Assembly (NCBI RefSeq): GCF_937926365.1
Contig: NZ_CALAOH010000242.1
Span: 1-14,199, forward strand
Reading direction: 5' to 3'
Length of the DNA stretch: 14,199 nt
DNA from: an uncultured Azohydromonas sp.
GTDB lineage: Bacteria; Pseudomonadota; Gammaproteobacteria; Burkholderiales; Burkholderiaceae_C
The position numbers were made by a program, and so were the translations under genes. Position 1 is the stretch's first letter. Each line of letters starts with the position of its first letter. The notes beneath the pieces are model-generated. The model did no database searches, had not been told where the DNA came from, and saw nothing but the letters and a program-made list of their open reading frames with translations. Of the stretch, positions 6,887 to 12,984 are shown in pieces.

Positions 6887-7228
6887 ATGACGGACCTGGC
6901 GGGCATCGAGACCCTGGATTTCGACTTCCACGGCGTACGCCCTGTCGGCGCCTTTGCGCCGGTGCGGGTGGGCGACCTGGAGGCCGGCCGCATGGAACTG
7001 CTGCTGGAGCCCGATGCCTCGCTGGGCAACGGCTGCCACGTGCAGGTGCGTACGACCACGCACGGCAACCAGGCCACGTGGCTGGCGATGCTGGACCAGT
7101 TCCACCAGCGCCATCCGCTGTCCGGCGTGCGCATCTCGATCACCGACCGGGGAGCGGCTCCCGCGGTGGTCAGCCTGCACCTGGAGCAGGCCGTGGAGCG
7201 GCTGCCGCTGCCGGGCCGCCCGGGCTGA
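6887..7228 (+). CDS. MdcC-like malonate decarboxylase carrier homologue lacking the modified serine
   Basis: The 113-aa product resembles the malonate decarboxylase delta subunit (MdcC), which normally carries a 2'-(5''-phosphoribosyl)-3'-dephospho-CoA arm on a serine. Family-like segments appear in order: IETLDFDF (7-14), MELLLEP (36-42), VQVRTTTHG (52-60), Trp65, ISITDRGAAPAVV (83-95) and LHLEQAVE (97-104). In MdcC proteins the serine lies in a GSGDLE-type segment before the LLEP strand; here the aligned segment is EAGRME with Ala33, codon GCC at 6983-6985. The protein therefore should not accept the arm. The ATG at 6887 is chosen for its AAGGAG at 6875-6880; a longer frame begins with TTG at 6779. 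The mdc locus starts about 2 kb further on. Homology was judged by eye and the function is open. Confidence 0.6.
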   Translation: MTDLAGIETLDFDFHGVRPVGAFAPVRVGDLEAGRMELLLEPDASLGNGCHVQVRTTTHGNQATWLAMLDQFHQRHPLSGVRISITDRGAAPAVVSLHLEQAVERLPLPGRPG

Positions 7229-7241
7229 GCCCCCAAGCCCT

Positions 7242-7260
7242 CGCCGCGCCGTCCGCGGCG
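7242..7260 (+). terminator. Hairpin after the MdcC-like gene, candidate terminator
   Basis: CGCCGCG (7242-7248) pairs perfectly with CGCGGCG (7254-7260) around a five-base loop, 13 bp past the stop codon. No T-run follows. A second inverted repeat, AACCGGG (7281-7287) with CCCGGTT (7304-7310), lies just beyond and could be part of the same termination region or an operator. Confidence 0.4.
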
Positions 7261-7326
7261 CAGCCGGCCGACGGCCAGGCAACCGGGAATCGGTGATGAA
7301 TTGCCCGGTTCCTGCATTGACGCAGC

Positions 7327-7353
7327 TCAATGGCGGGCCAGAAGTGCCGAAGG
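7327..7353 (+). promoter_or_regulatory. Candidate sigma-28 (FliA) promoter of the chemoreceptor gene
   Basis: TCAA at 7327-7330 is separated by exactly 15 bases from GCCGAAGG at 7346-7353. The flagellar sigma-28 pattern is TAAA, 15 bases, GCCGATAA, so there is one mismatch on the left and two on the right. The position, about 50 bp upstream of the chosen chemoreceptor start, is right for a flagellar-regulon gene. It also argues against a start codon at 7296, which would lie upstream of it. Confidence 0.45.
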
Positions 7354-7403
7354 GACGGCTTGATCCCGGCCCCACGCCGGTTCTCAAGCCGTACCGCACC
7401 CTC

Positions 7404-8945
7404 ATGACCAAGCTGTTTCACTGGAACATCGGCGCCCGCCTCGCACTGAGCTTCGCGGGCATCGTCGGCCTCATTGCCATCCTGGCCGCCACCGCCTTCA
7501 TCGAGCTGGGCTCGGCACAGGACGAAATTCAAGAGCTCACCGGGCTGCAGTCCCAACGGCAGCAGCTCGCCACCGAGTGGCGCGAGAACGTCGTGCTCAA
7601 CTCGCAGCGTGCGCTGGCCATCTTCTACAGCGCGGACAAGACGCTGGCCGATCGCTTCGGCGAGGACATGAAGCGGGTGACGGTGCGCACCACCGAGATC
7701 CAGAAGCGCTTCACCGAGATCGAGTCCGCGCCCGAAGCCGTGGCCCTCATGGAGCGCCTGGCCAAGGTCCGGGCGCAGTACCTGGCGGAGCGCGACGCCC
7801 TGCTCAAATCGCCGCCGGCCGAGCCGGAGGCCCTGGAGCGGTCCACGCAGGACTTCAAGGCCACCGCGCAAGCCTACGTGGAAGCCGCCACCGCTCTCAC
7901 GCGCTACGAGCAGGCGCACAGTGCCGCGCTGAGCGAGGACATGGACCAGAAGCTGGCGACGACCCGGACGCGCCTGGTCGGGGCGGCCGTAGTGTGCGCG
8001 CTGCTGGCTGGCGTGCTGGGTTGGCTGCTGACGCACAGCATCGTGCGGCCCCTGGCCGCGGCGCAGGCCTCGGCCGAGCGCATCGCCGGCGGCGACCTCA
8101 CGGTGGAACTGCGCGCGGAGCGCCGCGACGAGGTGGGCCGCCTGCTGCAGGCCATTGCCGGCATGCAGGAGGCGCTGCGCCACCTGGTCGGCGACATCCG
8201 GACCTCGGTGGACAGCATCGGCACGGCCAGCGCCGAGGTGGCGGCCGGCAACCACGACCTCAGCGCGCGCACCGAGGAAACCTCGGCCAGCCTGCAGCAG
8301 ACGGCCAGTTCCGTGGAGCAGATCTCCAGCAACATGCGCCAGAGCTCCGACTCCGCCAGCGAAGCCGACCGGCTGGCACGCGAGGCCTCGTCGGTGGCGG
8401 GACAGGGCGGCCAGGCCGTGCTGCGCGTGGTGACGACCATGGACGCCATCAATCAGAGCTCCAGGCGCATCGGCGACATCGTGGGCGTGATCGACGGCAT
8501 CGCGTTCCAGACCAACATCCTCGCGCTCAACGCCGCGGTCGAGGCGGCCCGCGCCGGCGAGCACGGCCGGGGCTTCGCCGTGGTGGCCAGCGAGGTGCGC
8601 GCGCTGGCGCAGCGCAGCGCCACCGCCGCGCACGAGATCAAGGCCCTGATCGAGGACAGCCTGCAGCGGGTGGAAGCCGGCGCCCGGGAAGCGCAGGACG
8701 CCGGGCGCACCATCGAAGGCGTGGTGCAGAGCGTGCACCGCGTCTCGGAGATCGTCAGCCGCATCACCACGGCGGCCAGCGAGCAGGCCGAGGGCATCGG
8801 CGAAGTCAACGACGCCGTCGCCCAGCTGGACCAGGCCACGCAGCAGAACGCCGCGCTGGTGGAGCAGTCCGCCGCCGCGGCCTCCAGCCTCAAGGACCAG
8901 GCGCTCACGCTGTCGCGCGCGGTGCAGCGCTTCCGGCTGGCTTGA
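7404..8945 (+). CDS. Methyl-accepting chemotaxis protein (4HB sensor, HAMP, MA)
   Basis: This 513-aa inner-membrane chemoreceptor senses a periplasmic signal and controls the CheA kinase. Transmembrane helix 1 spans about residues 11-33. A helical periplasmic sensor of four-helix-bundle type (about 35-190) follows, then transmembrane helix 2 (191-211). HAMP, with Pro216 in IVRPL, covers about 211-265, and the long methylation/signalling coiled coil follows. The highly conserved hairpin tip lies at about 362-395 (GIAFQTNILALNAAVEAARA). The protein ends VQRFRLA without the NWETF-type pentapeptide that tethers CheR and CheB, so it probably depends on other receptors for efficient adaptation. The ATG at 7404 is chosen because the first helix follows directly. 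The ligand is unknown; nearness to dicarboxylate and malonate genes is suggestive only. Confidence 0.93.
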   Translation: MTKLFHWNIGARLALSFAGIVGLIAILAATAFIELGSAQDEIQELTGLQSQRQQLATEWRENVVLNSQRALAIFYSADKTLADRFGEDMKRVTVRTTEIQKRFTEIESAPEAVALMERLAKVRAQYLAERDALLKSPPAEPEALERSTQDFKATAQAYVEAATALTRYEQAHSAALSEDMDQKLATTRTRLVGAAVVCALLAGVLGWLLTHSIVRPLAAAQASAERIAGGDLTVELRAERRDEVGRLLQAIAGMQEALRHLVGDIRTSVDSIGTASAEVAAGNHDLSARTEETSASLQQTASSVEQISSNMRQSSDSASEADRLAREASSVAGQGGQAVLRVVTTMDAINQSSRRIGDIVGVIDGIAFQTNILALNAAVEAARAGEHGRGFAVVASEVRALAQRSATAAHEIKALIEDSLQRVEAGAREAQDAGRTIEGVVQSVHRVSEIVSRITTAASEQAEGIGEVNDAVAQLDQATQQNAALVEQSAAAASSLKDQALTLSRAVQRFRLA

Positions 8946-8977
8946 TAGGGATTCCAAGGGCTTCGCAAACTCTCAGG

Positions 8978-9077
8978 CCCGTTCGGGCCGAGCCCGTCGA
9001 AGCCCTGTGGCGACTACCGAGCGCCTGCCCTTCGACAAGGCTCCCCTGAGCTTGTCGAAAGGCTCTGGACGAACGGG
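8978..9077. repeat. Second family of palindromic dispersed repeat
   Basis: This 100-bp element starts CCCGTTCG and ends CGAACGGG. Inside are a GGGC/GCCC hairpin (8985-8995) and a 9-bp perfect hairpin, TTCGACAAG (9031-9039) with CTTGTCGAA (9051-9059). Its GTTCGGGC...GTCGAAG composition recalls the REP-like sequences scattered between genes in many Comamonadaceae. It is unrelated in sequence to the 3914 and 10114 copies. It lies 32 bp after the chemoreceptor stop and may serve as its transcript end. Confidence 0.65.
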
Positions 9078-9113
9078 AAGAGCCTGTTTCCTTCGGGCTG
9101 GTATGGCGGGACA

Positions 9114-9147
9114 GCGCACGCTGGTCGGCCTCGCGCCCAGCGTGCGC
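9114..9147. promoter_or_regulatory. 11-bp perfect inverted repeat just upstream of mdcR
   Basis: GCGCACGCTGG (9114-9124) and CCAGCGTGCGC (9137-9147) are exact inverse complements separated by 12 bases. The repeat ends 19 bp before the mdcR start codon. It could be an autoregulatory LysR binding site, a leader hairpin that limits translation, or the terminator of upstream transcription. No T-run follows. Confidence 0.45.
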
Positions 9148-9166
9148 GCGTGCCTTAATCCGGCCC

Positions 9167-10084
9167 ATGAACGAATACCCCATCGCCGAGGAAGTCAGCT
9201 TCCGCAAGCTGGCCGTGCTGCTGACCTTCATGGAGACGGGCAACCTGGCCCGCGCCGCGGAGCGGCTGGACACCAGCCCGGTGAGCGTGCACCGGGCGCT
9301 GCACTCGCTGGAGGCCGGGCTGCGCTGCACGCTGTTCCGCCACGAGGGGCGCAACCTGCTGCCCACGCCGGCGGCCCAGGTACTGGCGGATGCGGCGCGC
9401 GAGGTGCTGCGCGGCATGTCCGAGGGCATCCGCGCCGCGCGCGAGGCTGCGGGCTACGGGTCGGACCGCATGCGCATCGGCTCGCTGTACTCGCTCACCA
9501 GCCGCACCGTGCCGCGGCTGGTGGTGGGGCTCAAGCAGCGCCGCCCCGACGTGCAGACCGAGCTGGTGCTGGGCTCCAACGCCGACCTGCTGCAGAAGCT
9601 GCGCGAGGGATCGGCGGACGCGGCGCTGCTGGGCCTGCCGGCGGAGCTGCCCGACATGCAGCTGGAGCCGCTGTTCGAGGACGACATGCACTTCGCCGCG
9701 CCCTCGGACTCGCGCTACGCCAGGCTGCGGGAAGTGGACCTGGGCGCCTGCGCCGAGGAGCGCTTCGTCAGCCTGGCCGAGGGCTTCGTCACCTCCAGCG
9801 GCTTCGTGGAGGCCTTCCGCCTGGCCGGCTTCACGCCCAACGTGGTGATGAAGACGGGCGACATCTTCTCGCTCATGAACCTGGTGCACGGCGGCATCGG
9901 CTGCACGCTGCTGCCCGGGCGCGTGCGCCGCGCGCTGCCCGCGGGCGTGGAGCTGATCCCGCTGCAGGCGCGCTACCGCATGCGCCAGACCATCGCGCTG
10001 GTGTTCCTGCGCACGCGCGAGCGCGACCCCAACCTGCTGGCGCTGCTGGCCGAGTGCCGCAGCGCCAAGGCCGAGCTGGTTTGA
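9167..10084 (+). CDS. mdcR: LysR-type regulator of malonate catabolism, MdcR type
   Basis: This 305-aa LysR regulator closely recalls MdcR, the activator of malonate decarboxylase genes in Klebsiella and relatives. Shared stretches include SFRKL near residue 11, FMETGNLARAAERLD (21-35), VSVHRALHSLE (39-49), the GRNLLPTPAA linker start (61-70), IGSLYSLTSRTVPRL in the effector domain, SLAEGF, and the tail RERDPNLLALLAE. MdcR-type proteins respond to malonate or a derivative. The genes after it are a binding protein, a MatC carrier and mdcA on the same strand, so the regulator heads the locus rather than facing it divergently. No Shine-Dalgarno sequence is visible before the ATG at 9167, and a strong inverted repeat lies just upstream. 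Identity is well supported by context and sequence. Confidence 0.85.
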   Translation: MNEYPIAEEVSFRKLAVLLTFMETGNLARAAERLDTSPVSVHRALHSLEAGLRCTLFRHEGRNLLPTPAAQVLADAAREVLRGMSEGIRAAREAAGYGSDRMRIGSLYSLTSRTVPRLVVGLKQRRPDVQTELVLGSNADLLQKLREGSADAALLGLPAELPDMQLEPLFEDDMHFAAPSDSRYARLREVDLGACAEERFVSLAEGFVTSSGFVEAFRLAGFTPNVVMKTGDIFSLMNLVHGGIGCTLLPGRVRRALPAGVELIPLQARYRMRQTIALVFLRTRERDPNLLALLAECRSAKAELV

Positions 10085-10113
10085 TTCCAGGCCGTCCAAG
10101 CTCCAGGAGACCT

Positions 10114-10219
10114 CCGTCATGCCCGCGAAGGCGGGCATCCACGAACCACGCGATGCAGCCCGGCAGGCGTGGACACCCGCTCCCCGCCTGCGCGAGGACA
10201 GGCTCCGCGGGTGTGACGG
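10114..10219. repeat. REP-like dual-hairpin repeat, copy 2
   Basis: This 106-bp element begins CCGTCAT and ends GTGACGG. The left hairpin pairs ATGCCCGC (10119-10126) with GCGGGCAT (10131-10138) around GAAG. The right pairs ACACCCGC (10173-10180) with GCGGGTGT (10207-10214). It shares with copy 1 the same length, the CCACGAAC and CGTGGA linker edges, and the internal AGGCTC segment. The stem bases that differ between copies are compensated within each stem. Confidence 0.75.
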
Positions 10220-10271
10220 GGCTCCTTTGTTTGCCATCGCGACTTCGCATAAACCCGGCCTTGCGCTGCAC

Positions 10272-10302
10272 CGTTACGGCTACCGTTACGCCGTCCGTAA
10301 CG
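10272..10302. promoter_or_regulatory. Three CGTTACG half-sites at 12-bp intervals, candidate operator
   Basis: CGTTACG occurs at 10272-10278 and 10284-10290, and its inverse CGTAACG at 10296-10302. Start-to-start spacing is 12 bp each time. The outer pair extends to an 8-bp perfect inverted repeat (CGTTACGG/CCGTAACG). The array sits 100 bp upstream of the Bug gene start codon, in the gap that should hold the malonate operon promoter. MdcR is the obvious candidate binder, but this is inference. Confidence 0.5.
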
Positions 10303-10365
10303 CTCGTGCGCGCAGCGTGATTGATGGGGAGATTGCGGACGCCTAACTTCGTTTCCACAACAACC

Positions 10366-10384
10366 GGGCGGCGCCATGCCGCCC
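10366..10384 (+). promoter_or_regulatory. Leader hairpin ahead of the Bug gene ribosome site
   Basis: GGGCGGC (10366-10372) pairs perfectly with GCCGCCC (10378-10384) around a five-base loop. It ends six bases before the GGAG ribosome site at 10391, so it could stabilise the messenger 5' end or affect ribosome access. Confidence 0.35.
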
Positions 10385-10401
10385 ATGACAGGAGACAAGG
10401 C

Positions 10402-11442
10402 ATGAAGATCCGCTCGTCCTCGCGCGCCCTGACGGGCGCGCCGTCCTTTGCGGCCCCCGTCCGTTCGACCCGCCGGCAGTGGCTGATGCTGGGCGCCGCG
10501 GCGCTGGCCGGCGTGTCGGTCGCCGGTGGCGCGCAGGCGCAAGCCTGGCCGGCGAAGCCGGTGACGGTCATCGTTCCGTTCCCGGCCGGCGGCGGCACCG
10601 ACGCCTTCGCCCGGCCGCTGTTCGCCACGCTGTCCAGGCTGCTGGGCCAGCAGGTGCTCATCGACAACAGGGGCGGCGCCGGCGGCAACGTGGGCGCGAC
10701 GCTGGCGGCCAAGGCCCAGCCCGACGGCTACACCTGGTTCATGGGCGCGGTGCACCACGCCATCGCGCCGTCGATCTACCCCAAGCTGGACTACCACCTG
10801 GAGAAGGACTTCGTGCCCGTGGCGCTGCTGGCCAGCGTGCCGCAGGTCGTCATCGTCAATCCCAAGCGCGTGCCGGCCAATACGCTGCAGGAACTCCTGG
10901 CCTACGCCAAGGCCAACCCGGGCAAGGTCAGCTTCGGTTCCGCGGGCAACGGCACCTCGCACCACCTGGCGGGCGAGCTGTTCAAGCTGCAGACCGGCGT
11001 GCAGCTCATGCACGTGCCCTACCGCGGCGCCGGCCCGGCACTGCAGGACGTGATGGCCGGGCAGATCGACATGATGTTCGACGGGCTGGGCTCCTCGGCG
11101 ACGCACATCAAGGGCGCCCGGGTGAAGGCGCTGGCGGTGGCCGGCACGCAGCGCGCCCCCGGCTTCCCCGACATTCCCACCGCCGCGGAGGGCGGCGTGC
11201 CCACCTACCAGGTTGCCACCTGGTACGGCCTGTGGGCGCCCAAGGGCACGCCGGCGGCGGCGATCGAGCGCATGAACGCCGAACTGGCAAAAGCCTTTGC
11301 CAGCAAGGAGATCAAGGACGCCTGGACCGGCCTGGGTGCCGAGACGCCCACGCTCACCGGCAAGGCCTTCGGCGATTTCGTTGCCTCTGAAACCAAGCGC
11401 TGGGGCGAGGTGGTGAAGGCGGCGAACGTGAAGCTGGACTGA
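10402..11442 (+). CDS. Bug/TctC-family periplasmic solute-binding protein
   Basis: The 346-aa precursor is a periplasmic binding protein of the tripartite tricarboxylate transporter (Bug) family, which captures carboxylates and related small acids. The N-terminus has a twin-arginine-like signal (STRRQWLML at 22-30, hydrophobic 29-42) with likely cleavage after AQA at about residue 46. The mature domain shows PVTVIVPFPAGGGTDAFAR (53-71), the FGSAGNGTSHHLAGELFK segment (178-195), VPYRGAGPALQDVMAGQIDMMFD (205-227) and FPDIPTAAE (255-263), all family hallmarks. The ATG at 10402 has GGAG at 10391-10394. No TctA or TctB membrane partner is visible; a MatC-type carrier follows instead. The ligand is inferred to be malonate or a similar acid from context. 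Confidence 0.9.
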   Translation: MKIRSSSRALTGAPSFAAPVRSTRRQWLMLGAAALAGVSVAGGAQAQAWPAKPVTVIVPFPAGGGTDAFARPLFATLSRLLGQQVLIDNRGGAGGNVGATLAAKAQPDGYTWFMGAVHHAIAPSIYPKLDYHLEKDFVPVALLASVPQVVIVNPKRVPANTLQELLAYAKANPGKVSFGSAGNGTSHHLAGELFKLQTGVQLMHVPYRGAGPALQDVMAGQIDMMFDGLGSSATHIKGARVKALAVAGTQRAPGFPDIPTAAEGGVPTYQVATWYGLWAPKGTPAAAIERMNAELAKAFASKEIKDAWTGLGAETPTLTGKAFGDFVASETKRWGEVVKAANVKLD

Positions 11443-11568
11443 TCCGCCTCACTTTTACGCCCAGCGAAACGGTTGCACCAGCAGCTTCATTGTTCAGCCG
11501 GCACCCGCCGATTAACTTTGCCTCCAGAAATCGATACGGCCCAAGCCGAGCAACTGGAGACAAACGGC

Positions 11569-12942
11569 ATGAACAATCACTGGCTTTCGATCGCCCCGCT
11601 GGGCGCGATGTTCGTGGTGGCCACCGCGCTGCCGATCAACATGGGCGTGCTCGCCTTCGTGGGCGCGTTCCTGGTGGGAACCGTGGTGGCGGGCATGAAT
11701 GCCAAGGCCATCCTGCTCGGCTTCCCGGCCGACCTGTTCCTGACGCTGGCCGGCATCACGTACCTGTTCGCGCTGGCGCAGAACAACGGCACCATCGACT
11801 GGCTCGTGGGCCTGGCGGTGCGCGCGGTGCGCGGGCGCATCGCGGCCATTCCCTGGATCATGTTCATGATCGCCGCGGCCCTCACCGCGGTGGGCGCCGT
11901 CAGCCCGGCGGCGGTGGCGATCATCGCGCCCATCGCCCTGGGCTTCGCCGCCCGGCACAACATCAACCCGCTGATGATGGGCCTGATGGTGATCCACGGC
12001 GCGCAGGCCGGCGGCTTCTCGCCCATCAGCATCTACGGCGGCATCACCAACAAGGTCGTGGCCAAGGCCGGGCTGCCGCTGAGCGAGCTGACCACCATGC
12101 TGGCGAGCTTCGGCATCAACTTCGCCGTGGCGCTGGGCCTGTTCGTGTGCATGGGCGGCCTGAAGCTCATGCGCCGCCAGCCGGCCGGTTTCAGCAACTC
12201 GCTGCTGGACCAGATCCCGGACGTGACGCACGCCCAGTCCGGCGCGCAGGTCTTCGGCGATGCCGAGGCCGAGGCCCTGGGCGAGGCCCGCCGCACCGCA
12301 CAGGGCGACTCCACGCTGATCAAGGGCGACGGCACGCCCGCCGCCACCGGCGCGCGTTTCTACCAAGTCATCACGGCCCTCGGCTTGCTCGCACTGGCCG
12401 TGCTCACGCTGGTCTACAAGCTCGACATCGGCTTCGTCTCCATCAGCATCGGCCTGCTGCTGAGCCTGCTGCAGCCCAACCTGCAGAAGGCCGCGCTGGG
12501 GCAGGTGTCGTGGCCGGAGATCATGCTGATCGTGGGCGTGAGCACCTACGTGGCCGTGATGGAGAAGATGGGCACCATCGCCTGGGTCGGCGACAGCGTG
12601 GCGACCTTCAGCTCGCCGCTGATGGCCGCGCTGCTGCTGTGCGTGGTGGGTGCCGTCATCTCCGCCTTCGCTTCCTCCACCGCGGTGCTGGGCTCGCTGA
12701 TCCCGCTGGCCGTGCCCTTCCTGCAGGGTGACGCGGGCGTGGGCGCCATCGGCTTCATCGCCGCCATGGCCGTGTCCTCGACCATCGTGGACGTCAGCCC
12801 CTTCTCCACCAACGGGGCGCTGGTGCTGGCCAACGCCAAGAACGTGGACCGCGACCGCTTCTTCCGCCAGCTCCTGGTCTACGGCGGCGCCGTGACCGTG
12901 ATCGCACCCGTCGTGGTGTGGCTGCTGTTCGTGGTGCTGTGA
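11569..12942 (+). CDS. matC: MatC-type malonate/dicarboxylate carrier
   Basis: This 457-aa inner-membrane protein has about a dozen hydrophobic segments in two halves, split by a hydrophilic loop at about residues 200-265. The first half matches the MatC N-terminal domain: MNMGV-like opening strands, FPADLFLTLAGITYLF (52-67), AVGAVSPAAVAIIAPIALGF (107-126) and HGAQAGGFSPISIYGGITN (143-161). The second half repeats the fold, with SSTAVLGSLIPLAVPF (369-384) and DVSPFSTNGAL (408-418). MatC of Rhizobium takes up malonate. The ATG at 11569 has GGAG at 11556-11559; the 126-bp gap after the Bug gene shows no clear terminator. The mdcA gene follows after 42 bp, so malonate import fits well. Family is firm, substrate is inferred from context. 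Confidence 0.85.
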   Translation: MNNHWLSIAPLGAMFVVATALPINMGVLAFVGAFLVGTVVAGMNAKAILLGFPADLFLTLAGITYLFALAQNNGTIDWLVGLAVRAVRGRIAAIPWIMFMIAAALTAVGAVSPAAVAIIAPIALGFAARHNINPLMMGLMVIHGAQAGGFSPISIYGGITNKVVAKAGLPLSELTTMLASFGINFAVALGLFVCMGGLKLMRRQPAGFSNSLLDQIPDVTHAQSGAQVFGDAEAEALGEARRTAQGDSTLIKGDGTPAATGARFYQVITALGLLALAVLTLVYKLDIGFVSISIGLLLSLLQPNLQKAALGQVSWPEIMLIVGVSTYVAVMEKMGTIAWVGDSVATFSSPLMAALLLCVVGAVISAFASSTAVLGSLIPLAVPFLQGDAGVGAIGFIAAMAVSSTIVDVSPFSTNGALVLANAKNVDRDRFFRQLLVYGGAVTVIAPVVVWLLFVVL

Positions 12943-12984
12943 CGCCCGCGCGGCCCGCCTAACCTCCATCAACCCCACACGCCC

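Larger units (their letters stand above)
10085..10401 (+). other. 317-bp control region between mdcR and the transport genes
   Basis: No gene is seen. In order it holds the REP-like element (10114-10219), three CGTTACG-type half-sites (10272-10302), a GGGCGGC/GCCGCCC leader hairpin (10366-10384), and a GGAG ribosome site (10391-10394). The promoter of the malonate operon most likely lies between about 10220 and 10365, though I could not assign -35 and -10 boxes with confidence. Confidence 0.65.

Noticed and set aside
7296..7403. Earlier chemoreceptor start at 7296
   Set aside because: It adds 36 residues rich in Pro and Gly before the first membrane helix and would place the start upstream of the sigma-28-like promoter.
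7170..8957. 595-codon minus-strand frame opposite the chemoreceptor
   Set aside because: It is a mirror of a highly conserved plus-strand gene and its product has no recognisable features.
3914..10219. CRISPR array or insertion-sequence ends
   Set aside because: The repeats are two single dispersed copies over 6 kb apart, with no regular spacers, no cas genes and no transposase frame.
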